Below, piece by piece: positions 9,166 through 17,484 of a DNA stretch of 64,000 nt. Each line of letters begins with the position of its first letter. The first letter of the stretch is position 1. The stretch is from G965261055 sp965261055 [NCBI: Fibrobacteria bacterium]. Its GTDB lineage: Bacteria; Fibrobacterota; Fibrobacteria; UBA11236. A program made the position numbers and the translations under genes. The notes beneath the pieces are model-generated. The model worked only from the letters and a program-made list of their open reading frames with translations. It had not been told where the DNA came from and ran no database searches. Location: contig OZ253440.1 of NCBI GenBank assembly GCA_965261055.1, forward strand, positions 1,302,001 to 1,366,000, in the 5' to 3' direction.

Positions 9166-9864
9166 ATGTTTTCATTTTTGAATCGTTTTTTTAGAATAGG
9201 TGCAGTGAGTGTAGAGCAAATTTTAGAAAAAATGGAGAGTGGTCGGGAAGTTGAACTCACAAAGAGGGATCTCAAAATCCTAGCAAAAGATCAAGATAAA
9301 GTTTTAGAAAGTTTAGCGGAAGTAAAGACTACTATCTTGATGGTTTCCAAAGAGATAGAGGCAGCAAATATACGCCAATTAAGTTATGAAAATAATGCAG
9401 TGGCGTTATTGAATCAAGATCCTGAAGATACACAGTCTCTAGCTCAGAAGAATGCCGCTGAAGCTGAAATAGAAGAAGAAAAAATTCTTTTATTAGAGCA
9501 ACAGTTAGCTCAACATCAACATTTAGAAGAAGAGATACAAGGAAATTTAGATAGTTTGCAACAAGCTTTGTCTTCAGCTAATCACGAACTTAAACTAATG
9601 AGTAGCATGGTGGCTACAAAGCAATCAGCTGAGAAAGTTAGGGGTATTTCTGGTCAAGGTGAAGGAGCTAGTAATGCATTAAATCGTATTGCAGAGCGTA
9701 AGAAAAAGTTAGCTTTAGATGTAGCTAAGACCAAAGCAATTTCAGAAATGCGTAAACAGACAAAGCAATTTTCTTTGCAAGAACAAACCAAGCAAGCTTT
9801 AGGATCGAAAAATACTTTGGGTCAAAAAAAATTAATTGAACTTCGTAAAAAATTAGGAAAATAA
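9166..9864 (+). CDS. PspA/IM30-like coiled-coil protein
   Basis: About 232 residues, almost wholly charged coiled coil. The start FSFLNRFFRIG resembles the amphipathic membrane-binding helix of PspA/IM30/Vipp1 proteins, and the body has the expected run of long helices with the hairpin turn NQDPEDTQSLAQKNAAE. Family members bind stressed inner membranes and form ESCRT-III-like assemblies. I chose the ATG at 9166 because GGAG lies 8 bp upstream. The ATG at 9160 is too close to it, and a longer frame would overlap ndk. It precedes thrH by 2 bp. Identification rests on fold pattern rather than catalytic residues. Confidence 0.65.
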   Translation: MFSFLNRFFRIGAVSVEQILEKMESGREVELTKRDLKILAKDQDKVLESLAEVKTTILMVSKEIEAANIRQLSYENNAVALLNQDPEDTQSLAQKNAAEAEIEEEKILLLEQQLAQHQHLEEEIQGNLDSLQQALSSANHELKLMSSMVATKQSAEKVRGISGQGEGASNALNRIAERKKKLALDVAKTKAISEMRKQTKQFSLQEQTKQALGSKNTLGQKKLIELRKKLGK

Positions 9865-9866
9865 TT

Positions 9867-10469
9867 TTGAAAGTTGTTTGTCTAGATTTTGAGGGTGTTT
9901 TAATTCCAGATATTTGGCCTGTTGTTGCGAAAGAACTCAATATATCAGATCTTGAAGTAACAACTCGAGATATTGCTGATTATTGTGAGTTGATGGATTA
10001 CCGTGTTAATGTATGCCATGAATACGGTGTAACTTTACAAAAAATACAAAATATTATTCAAACACTGCGACCTTTAGACGGTGCGTTTGAATTAGTGCAA
10101 TGGATTAGAAACTACTGTCAGTTTATTATTCTATCAGATACTTTTTATGAGTTTGTCCCCTATTTTCTTGAAGCTTTAAATTTTCCAGCACTATTTTGCC
10201 ATACAATTAGTTATAATAAAAATTCTAGAAAATTAGATTATAGATTGAGACAACATGATCAAAAAAGGCATGCTATTTTAGCTTTGCAGTCTTTGAATTT
10301 TGAAGTCTTTGCTTCTGGAGATTCTTATAATGATACTTCTATGATGGAAGTTGCAGATGCGGCTTGTTTTTTTGATGCAGCACCTAAAGTTTATCAGGAA
10401 TTTTCTCATTTTGAAAATGCTAAGAATTACGAAGAGCTTAAACTGAAGATTCAAGATTTTTTGAATTAG
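9867..10469 (+). CDS. thrH: ThrH-type phosphoserine phosphatase / homoserine phosphotransferase
   Basis: A 200-residue HAD-superfamily enzyme close to Pseudomonas ThrH along its whole length. Motif I is CLDFEGVL with the nucleophile Asp7 and Glu9. The LSDTFYEF and GDSYNDTSMM motifs follow near residues 91 and 152. ThrH removes phosphate from phosphoserine and can pass it to homoserine. The start is TTG at 9867, 2 bp after the PspA-like stop, preceded by AGGAAA. LysC and MetX-MetW elsewhere in the window use or make related aspartate-family intermediates. Confidence 0.92.
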   Translation: MKVVCLDFEGVLIPDIWPVVAKELNISDLEVTTRDIADYCELMDYRVNVCHEYGVTLQKIQNIIQTLRPLDGAFELVQWIRNYCQFIILSDTFYEFVPYFLEALNFPALFCHTISYNKNSRKLDYRLRQHDQKRHAILALQSLNFEVFASGDSYNDTSMMEVADAACFFDAAPKVYQEFSHFENAKNYEELKLKIQDFLN

Positions 10470-10935
10470 GCTTTTCAAAAATGTATGGATAAAAGTTATA
10501 GCATTACTTATAGAGGATTTATTGTTAGATTCTTTAATTTCATTCATTAAGACTATTTATAAAAGCATGAGTGTCGTATGCTTGTGTTACTACAAAAAAG
10601 AGTTTTATTTATTTTCTATTTGTAGAGGCTATAAAAATTTGCTCAATTTTTTTTTTGCATAATAAGTATAAGAAAACAAAAGGTTAAGTAATAACATCTT
10701 ATGTGCTGTTAAAGGAATTTTTATTTGTTAAACTACAGATTTTAATATAGTCGTATAAATTTTTTAAGATATAATCAGAGCTTATTTTTCTTTGTTTATC
10801 AAAAAAATACTTGTAATACTTATTTTTATTTAATTGTTTAATAACATTTATTATTAGTAGCAAATTTTGAAATATGAAAAAACTTAATGGGATAAGAATA
10901 TTTTTTATTTATAAAATTATGTATTTGTGGTTTTT

Positions 10936-11097
10936 TTAGGACATAGTCCATAAATCTTCGCGTGTTACCACATAATATGTTAATAACTTTAAAACAAAGT
11001 ACACCGCCACTACTACCCGAACTAAAACAGGTATTATGTAGATAAAGATACTTCCAAGTTCTTTTATTTGTGTTGCTCTAATCGGTGTTGTTTTCAT
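10936..11097 (-). pseudogene. short decayed frame after a DNA methyltransferase relic (possible restriction enzyme remnant)
   Basis: An ATG at 11097 preceded by AAGGA opens 53 codons (MKTTPIRATQIKELGSIF...). It overlaps the end of the C5-methyltransferase relic by 20 bp, an arrangement common in type II restriction-modification operons. Around 11035 the reading frame looks shifted: a second frame continues as SSGSSGGVLCFKVINILCG for roughly 60 codons. I do not recognise the protein. The restriction-enzyme idea comes only from position. Confidence 0.35.
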
Positions 11098-11186
11098 TAT
11101 CCTTCCTTAATTGTTGCATTGCTATAATATTTGAAATTCCTTCAGCTAATGCTGGCGGTACAGCATTTCCAATCTGTCTAATGTGA
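11078..11186 (-). pseudogene. C-terminal relic of a DNA (cytosine-5) methyltransferase
   Basis: The minus strand reads VHIRQIGNAVPPALAEGIS followed by IIAMQQLRKDN and a stop at 11078. RQIGNAVPP-LA is conserved motif X of C5-DNA methyltransferases of the Dcm type, normally the last conserved block of the enzyme. An in-frame TAG stands directly upstream of the fragment, and none of motifs I-IX is found nearby, so only the tail of the gene survives. Confidence 0.75.
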
Positions 11187-11243
11187 ACCTAAAAAATATA
11201 TGGTTATATAATCTCTAATAAATTGACTTAATTTGTTATGAAG

Positions 11244-11326
11244 GGTACAAGAATATAATATTATATTACCATAAAAATAATTTTTTAATAGTTACTATTA
11301 TTTTTCAGCCTAATTTTCCTTGTACC
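11244..11326. repeat. 83-bp segment bounded by GGTACAAG / CTTGTACC
   Basis: A perfect 8-bp inverted repeat flanks an AT-rich core that contains two smaller palindromes (ATATAATATTATAT, and AATAGT/ACTATT). It could be a miniature mobile element or a large hairpin. No other copy was noticed in the window. Confidence 0.3.
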
Positions 11327-11504
11327 ATTGTCAAGAATGAAAAAATGGCTACATAGTGACCATAAAATACGATTTTGCATAATTAAAAATGTTCATCATA
11401 TTAGTTATCAAGTATAAAAAGTGCTTTTAGAGGCTAAGGTTATCTAGTGAGTCTTAATTTAGATGTGTATGATATGTGTTTTACGGAGCATGAGAATAAG
11501 AAAT

Positions 11505-12386
11505 TTAAATTCTTTGACATTGAGGGCAATAAACAGTTGTGCGTTGTGTAAGTATAATCTTTTCTAAAATCGTTTGACACTGGATACAATTTTTTCCACT
11601 GCGACCATAGACACATAAATTTTCTTGGTTATTACCGTAATTTCCATCAGTATGGAGAAAATCAGAGAAAGTAGTGCCTGAGTTAATGATTCCTTTTTGG
11701 AGTACAGTTTGTATGGAGATTAATAAATTTTTCCATTGTCTTTCATTTAGGGACGAGCTTATTGTTGTTGGATTTATTTTAGATAAAAATAAAGATTCAT
11801 CGCAATATATATTACCAATACCTGCTAAAAAAGATTGATCCAATAGTAGAGCTTTAAGGGATCTCCTACTTGTAGTGGGCAATTTTTGTGTTTTAAAATT
11901 ATCCCATGAAAGATCTAAAGGTTCTAATCCTAATTTATGAATACGAGTGTGTTTTTCCCAATGTTTTCCCTTGATAAAAATAATTTTTCCAAATGTTCGT
12001 ACATCCCTAAAGAGTAAAGTGTGCTTTGAAAAATAGAAAATAAGGTGAGTGTGCCTATCAACGCTGTGTCTACCTTGAGCTATAGGAAGTTTAGTAATAG
12101 TGGTTTTGAAAATTTTTTTGATAGGAGACAGCCTTTGCCAAACAGTCATTTGTCCAGTCATCCCTAAGTGAAAAATGATAGTGTCTATATTTAATTGAAA
12201 AATTAAATATTTACCTCTTCTTGTTATTTTTTTAATAGTTTGATTTTGAATTTGTGAGATAAATTTGTTAGGACTTATTCCAAGTAACAATCGAGGAAGG
12301 TTTACTTCGACTTTTTGAATGACAAAATTTTGAATTTTAGATTCAAGTTGTGATCGAATTGTTTCTACTTCTGGAAGTTCTGGCAT
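11505..12386 (-). CDS. mutM: formamidopyrimidine-DNA glycosylase (Fpg/MutM)
   Basis: A 293-residue base-excision repair enzyme removing 8-oxoguanine and formamidopyrimidines. It begins MPELPEVE, giving the catalytic N-terminal proline and Glu3 after methionine removal. The helix-two-turn-helix region contains LAGIGNIYCDESL (about residue 190). The C-terminal zinc finger is complete: NCIQC near 265 and YCPQC at the end. Length is slightly above the usual 270. It lies 26 bp downstream of the CbiX-like gene on the same strand, probably one transcript by spacing only. Confidence 0.96.
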   Translation of the reverse strand: MPELPEVETIRSQLESKIQNFVIQKVEVNLPRLLLGISPNKFISQIQNQTIKKITRRGKYLIFQLNIDTIIFHLGMTGQMTVWQRLSPIKKIFKTTITKLPIAQGRHSVDRHTHLIFYFSKHTLLFRDVRTFGKIIFIKGKHWEKHTRIHKLGLEPLDLSWDNFKTQKLPTTSRRSLKALLLDQSFLAGIGNIYCDESLFLSKINPTTISSSLNERQWKNLLISIQTVLQKGIINSGTTFSDFLHTDGNYGNNQENLCVYGRSGKNCIQCQTILEKIILTQRTTVYCPQCQRI

Positions 12387-12412
12387 AAAATATTTGCGAT
12401 ATACAGAGTAAT

Positions 12413-12781
12413 TTATTTCAGTTTATCTATAATTAAATTAGGTATGTTTGGTAACTTTCCTACATAATCAGTAACTGTGATAGAGCATTCAGGATAGGAT
12501 TTTCTAAAAGAAGACACAATTTTTGGAATATCTTGGGAAATATGTTTTCCATTATTTAAAAAATAGGGAAAAACGGTGATGTCTAAAATATCTAAGTCAA
12601 GGCTTTTTTGAATAGAGTCTTTTAAGGAAGGTTTAGCTATTTCTAAAAAACAATGTTGGATATAATCGTATTTAGAACTTAGTTTAGGTGTAATTATCTT
12701 CACTAACTGCTCAAATTCAGTATTAGATTGAGATCTACGACTACCGTGAGCAACTAAGATGAGAGATTTCTTTTTTGTCAT
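12413..12781 (-). CDS. CbiX/SirB-like sirohydrochlorin chelatase (short form)
   Basis: A 122-residue single-domain chelatase. The N-terminal ILVAHGSRRSQSN motif carries the likely metal-binding histidine, and a second histidine stands in NNGKHISQDIP near residue 80. The short form makes homodimers in archaea and some bacteria and inserts cobalt or iron into sirohydrochlorin. Because NirB in this genome needs siroheme, ferrochelation for siroheme is a sensible guess. Cobalt for B12 is the alternative and cannot be excluded. Its start is 28 bp from the divergent metX-metW frame. Confidence 0.82.
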   Translation of the reverse strand: MTKKKSLILVAHGSRRSQSNTEFEQLVKIITPKLSSKYDYIQHCFLEIAKPSLKDSIQKSLDLDILDITVFPYFLNNGKHISQDIPKIVSSFRKSYPECSITVTDYVGKLPNIPNLIIDKLK

Positions 12782-12871
12782 GTAAGATTGAGTTTAGATT
12801 AGCTAGAATTGAAAAATAGAATCTTTTTTAAGAATAGAACAGAAGGATTTAAAAATCCTATATTTGGATGT

Positions 12872-14617
12872 ATGGAAAAAATGATTGTAGAGTCACAATA
12901 TTGTAAATTGGATCTTCCTGATAGCGGTTTGCTATTAGAAAAAGGAGACAAAATAAAGGATGTCGTGGTATGTTACGAACAATATGGAGAAATGAACTCT
13001 ACTTGTAATAATATTATTTTAGTTTGTACGCCATTAACAATGGATGCTCACGCAGCGGGTTTCCATCTGAACGACTTAAAGTCTGTTGGTTGGTGGGATA
13101 GCTTAATCGGATCTAAAAAGTCTTTAGATACTGATCAATACTGTGTAATTGTGACGAATGTTTTCGGGGGGTGCCAAGGCACAACGGGACCATCATCGAT
13201 AAATCCGGAAACAAAAAAACCTTATGGAAATAGTTTTCCCAAAATTACGATGAAAGACATCGTTTTAGTTCAATACCTTTTAATAAAACAGTTAGGAGTC
13301 TCTAAACTTGAAGCTGTGATTGGTGGAAGTATGGGTGGTATGCAAGCTTTAGAATGGAGTGCACAATATTCTGAGATGGTTAAAAAATGTATTTGTATTG
13401 CTGCAGGGACATCTCTTTCTCCTCAAGGCTTGGGGTTTAAAGTTGTTAGTCGTCAAATTTTAGAAAATGATCCACAATATTTTGAAGGAAACTACTATCA
13501 GCATAAAACCAAACCAAAAAAAGGTTTAGCTTTAGCTAGAATGATTGGAATTATTACTTATCTTTCAAGTAGCTTGATGCAAACTAAATTTGGAAGAAGT
13601 ACCCATTCAGATAAACCTTTGAATGAAAAAGATTTCTCTACAAATTTTGAAGTTGAAAGATATTTAAATTATAATGCAGATAAATTTACGGAAAGGTTTG
13701 ATGCTAATTCATATTTGTATTTAACATATGCGGTGGATACTTTTGATCTAATTCAAAGTCATGGCTCATTAGAAAAGGCTTTTGGGGAATCTGAAACAAA
13801 ATTTTTATTTATCACTCTTTCTAGTGATTGGTTATTTCCTCCTCAACAATCAAAAATTTTATGTAAAGATTTGTTAAAATTAAAAAGGCACGTTTCTTTG
13901 GTTAATCTTCAATCTAATTATGGTCATGATGGATTCTTATTGGAAACAAAAAATATAGCACCTCTATTAAATGGGTTTGTTATGGGTGAGTCTCACAAAG
14001 GAAAAGAAAGAGAATCTGATACGGTTGTCCATACTTCCGATTTATTAAAATTTATTAAGCCTAAGTCTCATATTCTAGATGTTGGTTGTGGGGATAATTC
14101 TTTAATTGAAAAGTTATACCAAAAACAAAAAAATACAGGCTTTGGAATTGATATTGATTTTCAAAATGTAGGTCAATCATTGAGTAAAGGCTTGCCTATT
14201 ATTCACTCGGATGTAGATAAAGGTTTGAAAATGTTTAAGAATGGTTCTTTTGATTATGCTATTTTAAGTTACACAATGGAAGCCCTTAAAAAGCCTAGAG
14301 AAGTTTTACAAGAAATATTGCGTGTTGCAGAAAGAGGGATTGTTGTCTTTCCTAATTTTGGGTATATACAATATAGATTGTATTTATTTTTATTAGGTCG
14401 AATGCCTAAAACAACTTCTTTACCACATGAATGGTGGGAGACACCCAATATACATTTGTTTACTTATCAGGATTTTGAAAAATTGTGTCGGGTAGAAAAT
14501 CTGAAAATTGAAAAGAAAAAGTTTATTACAAAATCGGTTTTCTCAAAAATTTTAGTTTGGATTGGTTTTCCCAATTTAGGTGCAGAGTCTGTTATGGTAC
14601 AAGTTAAAAAAGATTAA
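12872..14617 (+). CDS. metX-metW: homoserine O-acetyltransferase MetX fused to MetW
   Basis: One frame of about 581 residues joining two methionine-pathway proteins. Residues 1 to about 375 are an alpha/beta-hydrolase acyltransferase: nucleophile Ser153 in VIGGSMGGMQALEW and the C-terminal YGHDGF motif with the Asp-His part of the triad. From about 385 a SAM-methyltransferase-like MetW domain follows, with ILDVGCGDNSL, VVFPNFGYIQYR and HEWWETPNIHLF. MetX and MetW are usually separate neighbours. MetW is thought to support MetX activity. The start is uncertain: ATG 12872 and 12881 both fit, and a TTG at 12809 would add non-conserved residues. A perfect AGGATTT/AAATCCT repeat lies at 12844-12859 just upstream. 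Confidence 0.92.
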   Translation: MEKMIVESQYCKLDLPDSGLLLEKGDKIKDVVVCYEQYGEMNSTCNNIILVCTPLTMDAHAAGFHLNDLKSVGWWDSLIGSKKSLDTDQYCVIVTNVFGGCQGTTGPSSINPETKKPYGNSFPKITMKDIVLVQYLLIKQLGVSKLEAVIGGSMGGMQALEWSAQYSEMVKKCICIAAGTSLSPQGLGFKVVSRQILENDPQYFEGNYYQHKTKPKKGLALARMIGIITYLSSSLMQTKFGRSTHSDKPLNEKDFSTNFEVERYLNYNADKFTERFDANSYLYLTYAVDTFDLIQSHGSLEKAFGESETKFLFITLSSDWLFPPQQSKILCKDLLKLKRHVSLVNLQSNYGHDGFLLETKNIAPLLNGFVMGESHKGKERESDTVVHTSDLLKFIKPKSHILDVGCGDNSLIEKLYQKQKNTGFGIDIDFQNVGQSLSKGLPIIHSDVDKGLKMFKNGSFDYAILSYTMEALKKPREVLQEILRVAERGIVVFPNFGYIQYRLYLFLLGRMPKTTSLPHEWWETPNIHLFTYQDFEKLCRVENLKIEKKKFITKSVFSKILVWIGFPNLGAESVMVQVKKD

Positions 14618-15033
14618 TAAAGCAGGAATTATCTGAATACTTTTGATCGAAAAGCCTTTGTGTAAATATTTACAATATAAGGTGAGATGATTTATTATTA
14701 AACAACCTTGATTTCTGAATTCTTCAGTGTATTTGTTTTTAAGCAATAAAATTATTATATATGGTTCATCAAACCATTTTTTAGTATTTAGTTATTTACC
14801 CTTGGATTGAAAAAATGTTATAGGTTTATCTGGTGATATGATTCATCACATTATCTGTATAGGTCTAAAGATATTTCTTATAGAATAGGAGAGATGGTTT
14901 GAAAACAAATTTTGTCATTCCAGAAAACCAAAGCAATAGACTTATAAAAAATACTATTGAAACATAAAAGCTAAATAATTCTTAAAACTCTATCAATCTT
15001 AAATTATTTTAAAAATTTCATAAAATTAATAAA
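14618..15033. other. intergenic region between metX-metW and the LPS island
   Basis: No gene supported. It holds the hairpin at 14761 and an isolated readable stretch near 14893-14965 (frame KTNFVIPENQSNRLIKN, then stop) that may be the tail of a lost gene. It marks the left border of the LPS island. Confidence 0.5.
14761..14782 (+). terminator. possible terminator after metX-metW
   Basis: ATGGTT-CATCA-AACCAT forms a 6-bp stem followed by six T residues, about 145 bp after the metX-metW stop. Short but well formed. Confidence 0.5.
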
Positions 15034-15933
15034 ATGCCGAATTTACCATACGACGATCATATTAATAAAGAAAAAAGATATTTTCATTGTTATGTTACAG
15101 CTAATGACAAAAGGTTATACCTTCAAGATATTTGTAATCTAATTAAAATTAAAAATACTCCATCAGGATATTTAAAAACATACTTGTATGTGGCAATTAG
15201 TAAAGTAAAAACTTTAAATATTTTAGATAAAATTTTTGTTTTTATTGTAAAGATTTTATTTCATAATCATAAAAATATTAGTCTAAAAAAAATTCTTTTT
15301 AAAGAAAACAAAGGTAGAGACTTTAGTTCCTATTCTATTCTTAATCAAAAAATTTTAAAAGTCGCTTTAGATTCTGATTATGTGTTTTTTCAAAATCGCA
15401 GTGCATATGGACCATATCAAAAAAATTGGCTCCAATTTTTTGTTAATCAATATGAAAAATTTTATTCAATAGCCATATGTGGAAGCACTATTAATTTCAA
15501 TTGTTATCAGTACAGTGAAAATAATGAAATGTTAGCTCATGTACAAACATATGCTTTTCTTATTCAAGTTACTTATTTAAAGATGTTGGGGCAAACATTT
15601 CCTGCTGAAAATGAAATTAATAGGATGAAAATTATTCAAAAAGGAGAAATAGATTTAAGCCAATTTTTTTTAAAGAGGAATTATAGAATTACTTGTCTAG
15701 AATGGAATAATAATGCTTTTGGTTACCGTTGTTCTCCTATTTCAAATATTGATGTTAAAGAACATGTACAAAAAAAACATCCTTTCTATCATAGATCTTA
15801 TTTTAAGAAAAAAAGGAAAATCAAGAATAAGTTAATAAAACCTTTTATTATTTATATATCACTTATGATTTTTTACTTATTTACTATTTTTAAAAAAATA
15901 ATGAAACGATTTAACTTTGGAATAAAAAAATAA
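15034..15933 (+). CDS. unknown protein of LPS/O-antigen loci, possibly glycosyltransferase-related
   Basis: A 299-residue protein starting the rfbC-rfbD run (its stop overlaps the rfbC start as TAATG). No textbook motif is present, but segments such as ENKGRDFSSY (about 90), YVFFQNRSAYGPYQ (about 113) and the HVQTYAFLIQ stretch (about 170) resemble uncharacterised proteins found in polysaccharide loci that carry a conserved N-S-V-R-G-P-like motif and a later H-V-Q. The C-terminus has basic patches and one hydrophobic segment (about 267-286), possibly a membrane anchor. Composition is even more AT-rich than neighbours. A role in glycan assembly is inferred from context only. Confidence 0.7.
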   Translation: MPNLPYDDHINKEKRYFHCYVTANDKRLYLQDICNLIKIKNTPSGYLKTYLYVAISKVKTLNILDKIFVFIVKILFHNHKNISLKKILFKENKGRDFSSYSILNQKILKVALDSDYVFFQNRSAYGPYQKNWLQFFVNQYEKFYSIAICGSTINFNCYQYSENNEMLAHVQTYAFLIQVTYLKMLGQTFPAENEINRMKIIQKGEIDLSQFFLKRNYRITCLEWNNNAFGYRCSPISNIDVKEHVQKKHPFYHRSYFKKKRKIKNKLIKPFIIYISLMIFYLFTIFKKIMKRFNFGIKK

Positions 15934-16451
15934 TGAAATTAACCAAAACAAAACTAAAAGATGTAGTTATTATAGAGCCAACGGTTTTTGAAGACTCTAG
16001 GGGTTTTTTCTTAGAAACATATCGTAGTAGTTGGTTAAATCAAAATTTTGTTCAAGACAATCATTCTAAGTCCAGTAAGGGTGTATTGAGAGGTTTGCAT
16101 TTCCAGACGACTAATCCCCAAGGTAAATTAGTAAGAGTTATTCAGGGTTTTATTTTTGATGTTGTTGTGGATATTGATAGAGAATCTAAAACATATGGTC
16201 AATGGTTTGGCTTAGAGTTAAGTCACGAAAATAAAAAACAACTTTATATTCCTCTAGGATATGCTCATGGTTTCTTAGTGCTTTCTGATACAGCTGAGGT
16301 TTTGTACAAGTGTACTGAGTATTATCATCCTGAAAGTGAGAAATGTTTAAAATGGAATGATCCAAGTATCAGTATTGATTGGAATTTGAAAGGAGTTGAT
16401 CCTATTGTATCCTTGAAAGATTCGGAAGGATTATCTTTAGAATCTTTATGA
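15933..16451 (+). CDS. rfbC: dTDP-4-dehydrorhamnose 3,5-epimerase
   Basis: A 172-residue cupin epimerase for dTDP-L-rhamnose. The catalytic histidine lies in SSKGVLRGLHFQ (about residue 50), with the active-site tyrosine region VLYKCTEYY near 128 and YIPLGYAHGFLVL between. Full length for the family. The start overlaps the upstream stop and the stop overlaps the rfbD start (ATGA), so translational coupling is likely. rfbA and rfbB, needed for the first two steps, are not in the window. Confidence 0.97.
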   Translation: MKLTKTKLKDVVIIEPTVFEDSRGFFLETYRSSWLNQNFVQDNHSKSSKGVLRGLHFQTTNPQGKLVRVIQGFIFDVVVDIDRESKTYGQWFGLELSHENKKQLYIPLGYAHGFLVLSDTAEVLYKCTEYYHPESEKCLKWNDPSISIDWNLKGVDPIVSLKDSEGLSLESL

Positions 16452-17353
16452 AAATAGTTATTATAGGTTCTTCTGGACAACTTGGAAAAAATTTAAGAGA
16501 TGTTTTAAAAACATCTTCGAATTCTTGTGTATTTTTAGATCGATCTAAATTAGATGTTACTATCATAGATCAAATACAGAGTGTCAAAAAATATTATCCA
16601 GATTATATTATTAATGCTACGGCTTATACGGCCGTTGACTTAGCGGAAGAGAATATTGATTTAGCTTTTATGATAAACCAAAAAGCCGTTGGAGAAATTG
16701 CTGGTGTTGCTGAAAGCTTAGATGTTCCTTTGATTCATATATCTACAGATTATGTGTTTGATGGAAATTCAGAAACTCCATATAAAGAGGATGACCAAAT
16801 AAATCCTTTGGGAGTATATGGTCACTCTAAATCTGAGGGAGAGCAAGAAGTTATCCAAAAATTAAGAAAACACATTATCATTAGAACTGCTTGGGCTTTT
16901 AGTGAATATGGGAATAATTTTTTGAAAACCATGTATAACCTAAAAGAGAAAAAAGAACTATCCGTTGTGGATGATCAATATGGGTCGCCTACTTATGCTA
17001 GGCATTTAGCTGACTCTATTGTTAAAATAGTTGAAACTTTGGAAGTCTACAAGAAGCAAAATAAACCTTTTGTAGATTGGGGTATTTATCATTATTGTGG
17101 AGATAAGAAAACGACTTGGTATGAATTTTCTAAAAATATTTTTGAATACATAAAGAAGCAAAATACTTCTTTGAATGTTCCTAAATTGCATTCAATTCCG
17201 ATGAGTAAATATAAAACAAAAGCAACTAAACCAAAGTTTTCTGTTTTAGATTGTTCTAAAATAAATAGGGTTTTCAAAATAAAACCTTCTAATTGGAAAG
17301 AAGGAATAGCGTGTAGTATTGAAGGAATAGAAAAAGGATTATCTGAAGTATGA
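16448..17353 (+). CDS. rfbD: dTDP-4-dehydrorhamnose reductase
   Basis: A 301-residue short-chain dehydrogenase making dTDP-L-rhamnose. The N-terminal NAD(P) motif is IIGSSGQLGKNL. The catalytic YGHSK (Tyr-x3-Lys) lies near residue 127 and STDYVFDG near 99. Normal length. It overlaps rfbC by 4 bp. The rhamnose is presumably for the O-antigen built by neighbouring transferases. Confidence 0.97.
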   Translation: MKIVIIGSSGQLGKNLRDVLKTSSNSCVFLDRSKLDVTIIDQIQSVKKYYPDYIINATAYTAVDLAEENIDLAFMINQKAVGEIAGVAESLDVPLIHISTDYVFDGNSETPYKEDDQINPLGVYGHSKSEGEQEVIQKLRKHIIIRTAWAFSEYGNNFLKTMYNLKEKKELSVVDDQYGSPTYARHLADSIVKIVETLEVYKKQNKPFVDWGIYHYCGDKKTTWYEFSKNIFEYIKKQNTSLNVPKLHSIPMSKYKTKATKPKFSVLDCSKINRVFKIKPSNWKEGIACSIEGIEKGLSEV

Positions 17354-17373
17354 TAATTTATAATAAAAAATTA

Positions 17374-17427
17374 ATGAAAACAAAACTAAATGGTGTTGAG
17401 ATCATTCAACCTAAAATATATTCATAA
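17374..17427 (+). pseudogene. relic of a second rfbC 5' end
   Basis: Seventeen codons starting at ATG 17374 read KTKLNGVEIIQPKIYS then stop. This matches the beginning of intact RfbC upstream (KTKLKDVVIIEPTVFED). After the stop nothing more of RfbC is readable. It probably marks a deletion or recombination point after rfbD. Confidence 0.6.
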
Positions 17428-17484
17428 TCAATTGGTGTTGAATTAAATATAGGCAATAAAAAATCTATAATTAAAGATTATACT

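Larger units (their letters stand above)
10470..11504. other. 1-kb gap with restriction-modification relics
   Basis: No intact gene. The right half (10936-11186, minus strand) holds overlapping relics described separately, then a small inverted-repeat segment at 11244-11326. The left half (10470-10930) is very AT-rich, and I see nothing coding in it. Confidence 0.6.

Noticed and set aside
12782-12871. Possible SAM riboswitch before metX-metW
   Set aside because: Space is under 100 bp and no SAM-I or SAM-II core was recognisable, only a short inverted repeat.
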